From NCBI GenBank assembly GCA_963978895.1, contig OZ022244.1:28113769-28177768 (forward strand): 64,000 bases of DNA, read 5' to 3'. This DNA is from Erpobdella octoculata (Eukaryota; Annelida; Clitellata; Hirudinida; Erpobdellidae). A program made the position numbers and the translations under genes. The notes below the pieces were generated by a model that worked only from the letters and a program-made list of their open reading frames with translations, searched no databases and had not been told where the DNA came from. Shown here piece by piece: positions 63,791 to 64,000 of the stretch (position 1 is the stretch's first letter; each line of letters starts with the position of its first letter).

Positions 63791-64000
63791 ATTAAATAGA
63801 GTGTTTGGCGTGCATCTGTAAAAGAAAAAATGGTTTGGGCTAGGGCTAGCATCCCACTAGTTATTTCGTTAGGGTTAGGGCTAGTGTTAGGGTTAGGGTT
63901 AGGGCTAGTGTTAGGGTTAGGGTTAGGGCTAGCATCCCACTAGTTACTTTGTTAGGGTTAGGGTTACCATCCCAATAGTAACTTCGTTAGGGTTAATGCT
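63791..64000. repeat. Junction and second TTAGGG-like array, running off the window
   Basis: The junction AATAGAGTGTTTGGCGTGCA is followed by TTAGGG/CTAGGG units with CATCCCACTAGTTA modules, matching the start of the array at 59576. It continues past the window edge. Confidence 0.93.

Noticed and set aside
60682..63852. Two overlapping open frames of 1,037 codons, one on each strand, plus others of 1,006, 733 and 265 codons
   Set aside because: They are the 18-bp satellite read in frames without stops. The products are pure hexapeptide repeats, several frames are open at once and there is no non-repeat domain.

Overview
The window is metazoan nuclear DNA dominated by one split gene. Reading the + strand for splice sites and conserved peptides, I could chain 30 exons (2922-54924) into one continuous 1,755-codon frame. 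It encodes a type II diacylglycerol kinase of the DGK delta/eta class. The order is PH domain (first part missing), two C1 zinc fingers, DAGKc catalytic half, a very long low-complexity linker, DAGKa accessory half, a helical region and a C-terminal SAM domain. Every exon-exon phase matches, and the exon lengths sum to 5,268 bases including the stop. The start codon and the first PH strands lie upstream of the window. No other protein-coding gene is supported. Most other open frames, including two of 1,037 codons, are simple-sequence DNA.

Organism: an intron-rich, AT-rich animal genome with very abundant microsatellites, Helitrons and hAT-like elements, and TTAGGG-type repeats (not the TTAGG of most arthropods or TTAGGC of nematodes). 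A non-arthropod invertebrate, perhaps a lophotrochozoan, fits best. This is inference, and the species cannot be told from the sequence.

Layout. 1-2921: intron or 5' flank with microsatellites, two hAT-like MITEs and a 52-bp triplicate. 2922-33701: three far-spaced PH exons separated by 7, 15 and 8.5 kb introns full of microsatellites, a 42-bp minisatellite, a 1.8-kb 24-bp minisatellite, Helitrons and dispersed repeats. 33702-42210: compact C1 and catalytic exons, then a 252-codon Ser/Pro-rich exon. 42211-46509: one intron holding a 1.27-kb TIR element with a perfect 8-bp target duplication, a 215-bp MITE and a 1.46-kb Helitron. 46510-54924: linker, DAGKa and SAM exons and the stop. 54925-58800: 3' UTR or flank, a 260-bp ATT tract and two Helitron copies. 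58803-64000: a block that looks subtelomeric, with an 18-bp palindromic satellite alternating twice with degenerate TTAGGG arrays.

The kinase phosphorylates diacylglycerol to phosphatidic acid, ending DAG signalling. The PH and C1 domains and the SAM polymerisation domain control its membrane recruitment. I see no second genetic system. The unusual content is structural: the composite satellite/telomere-repeat block, a 40-bp perfect palindrome with 8-bp flanking duplications, several non-autonomous transposon families inside one gene, and microsatellites lying right against splice sites.
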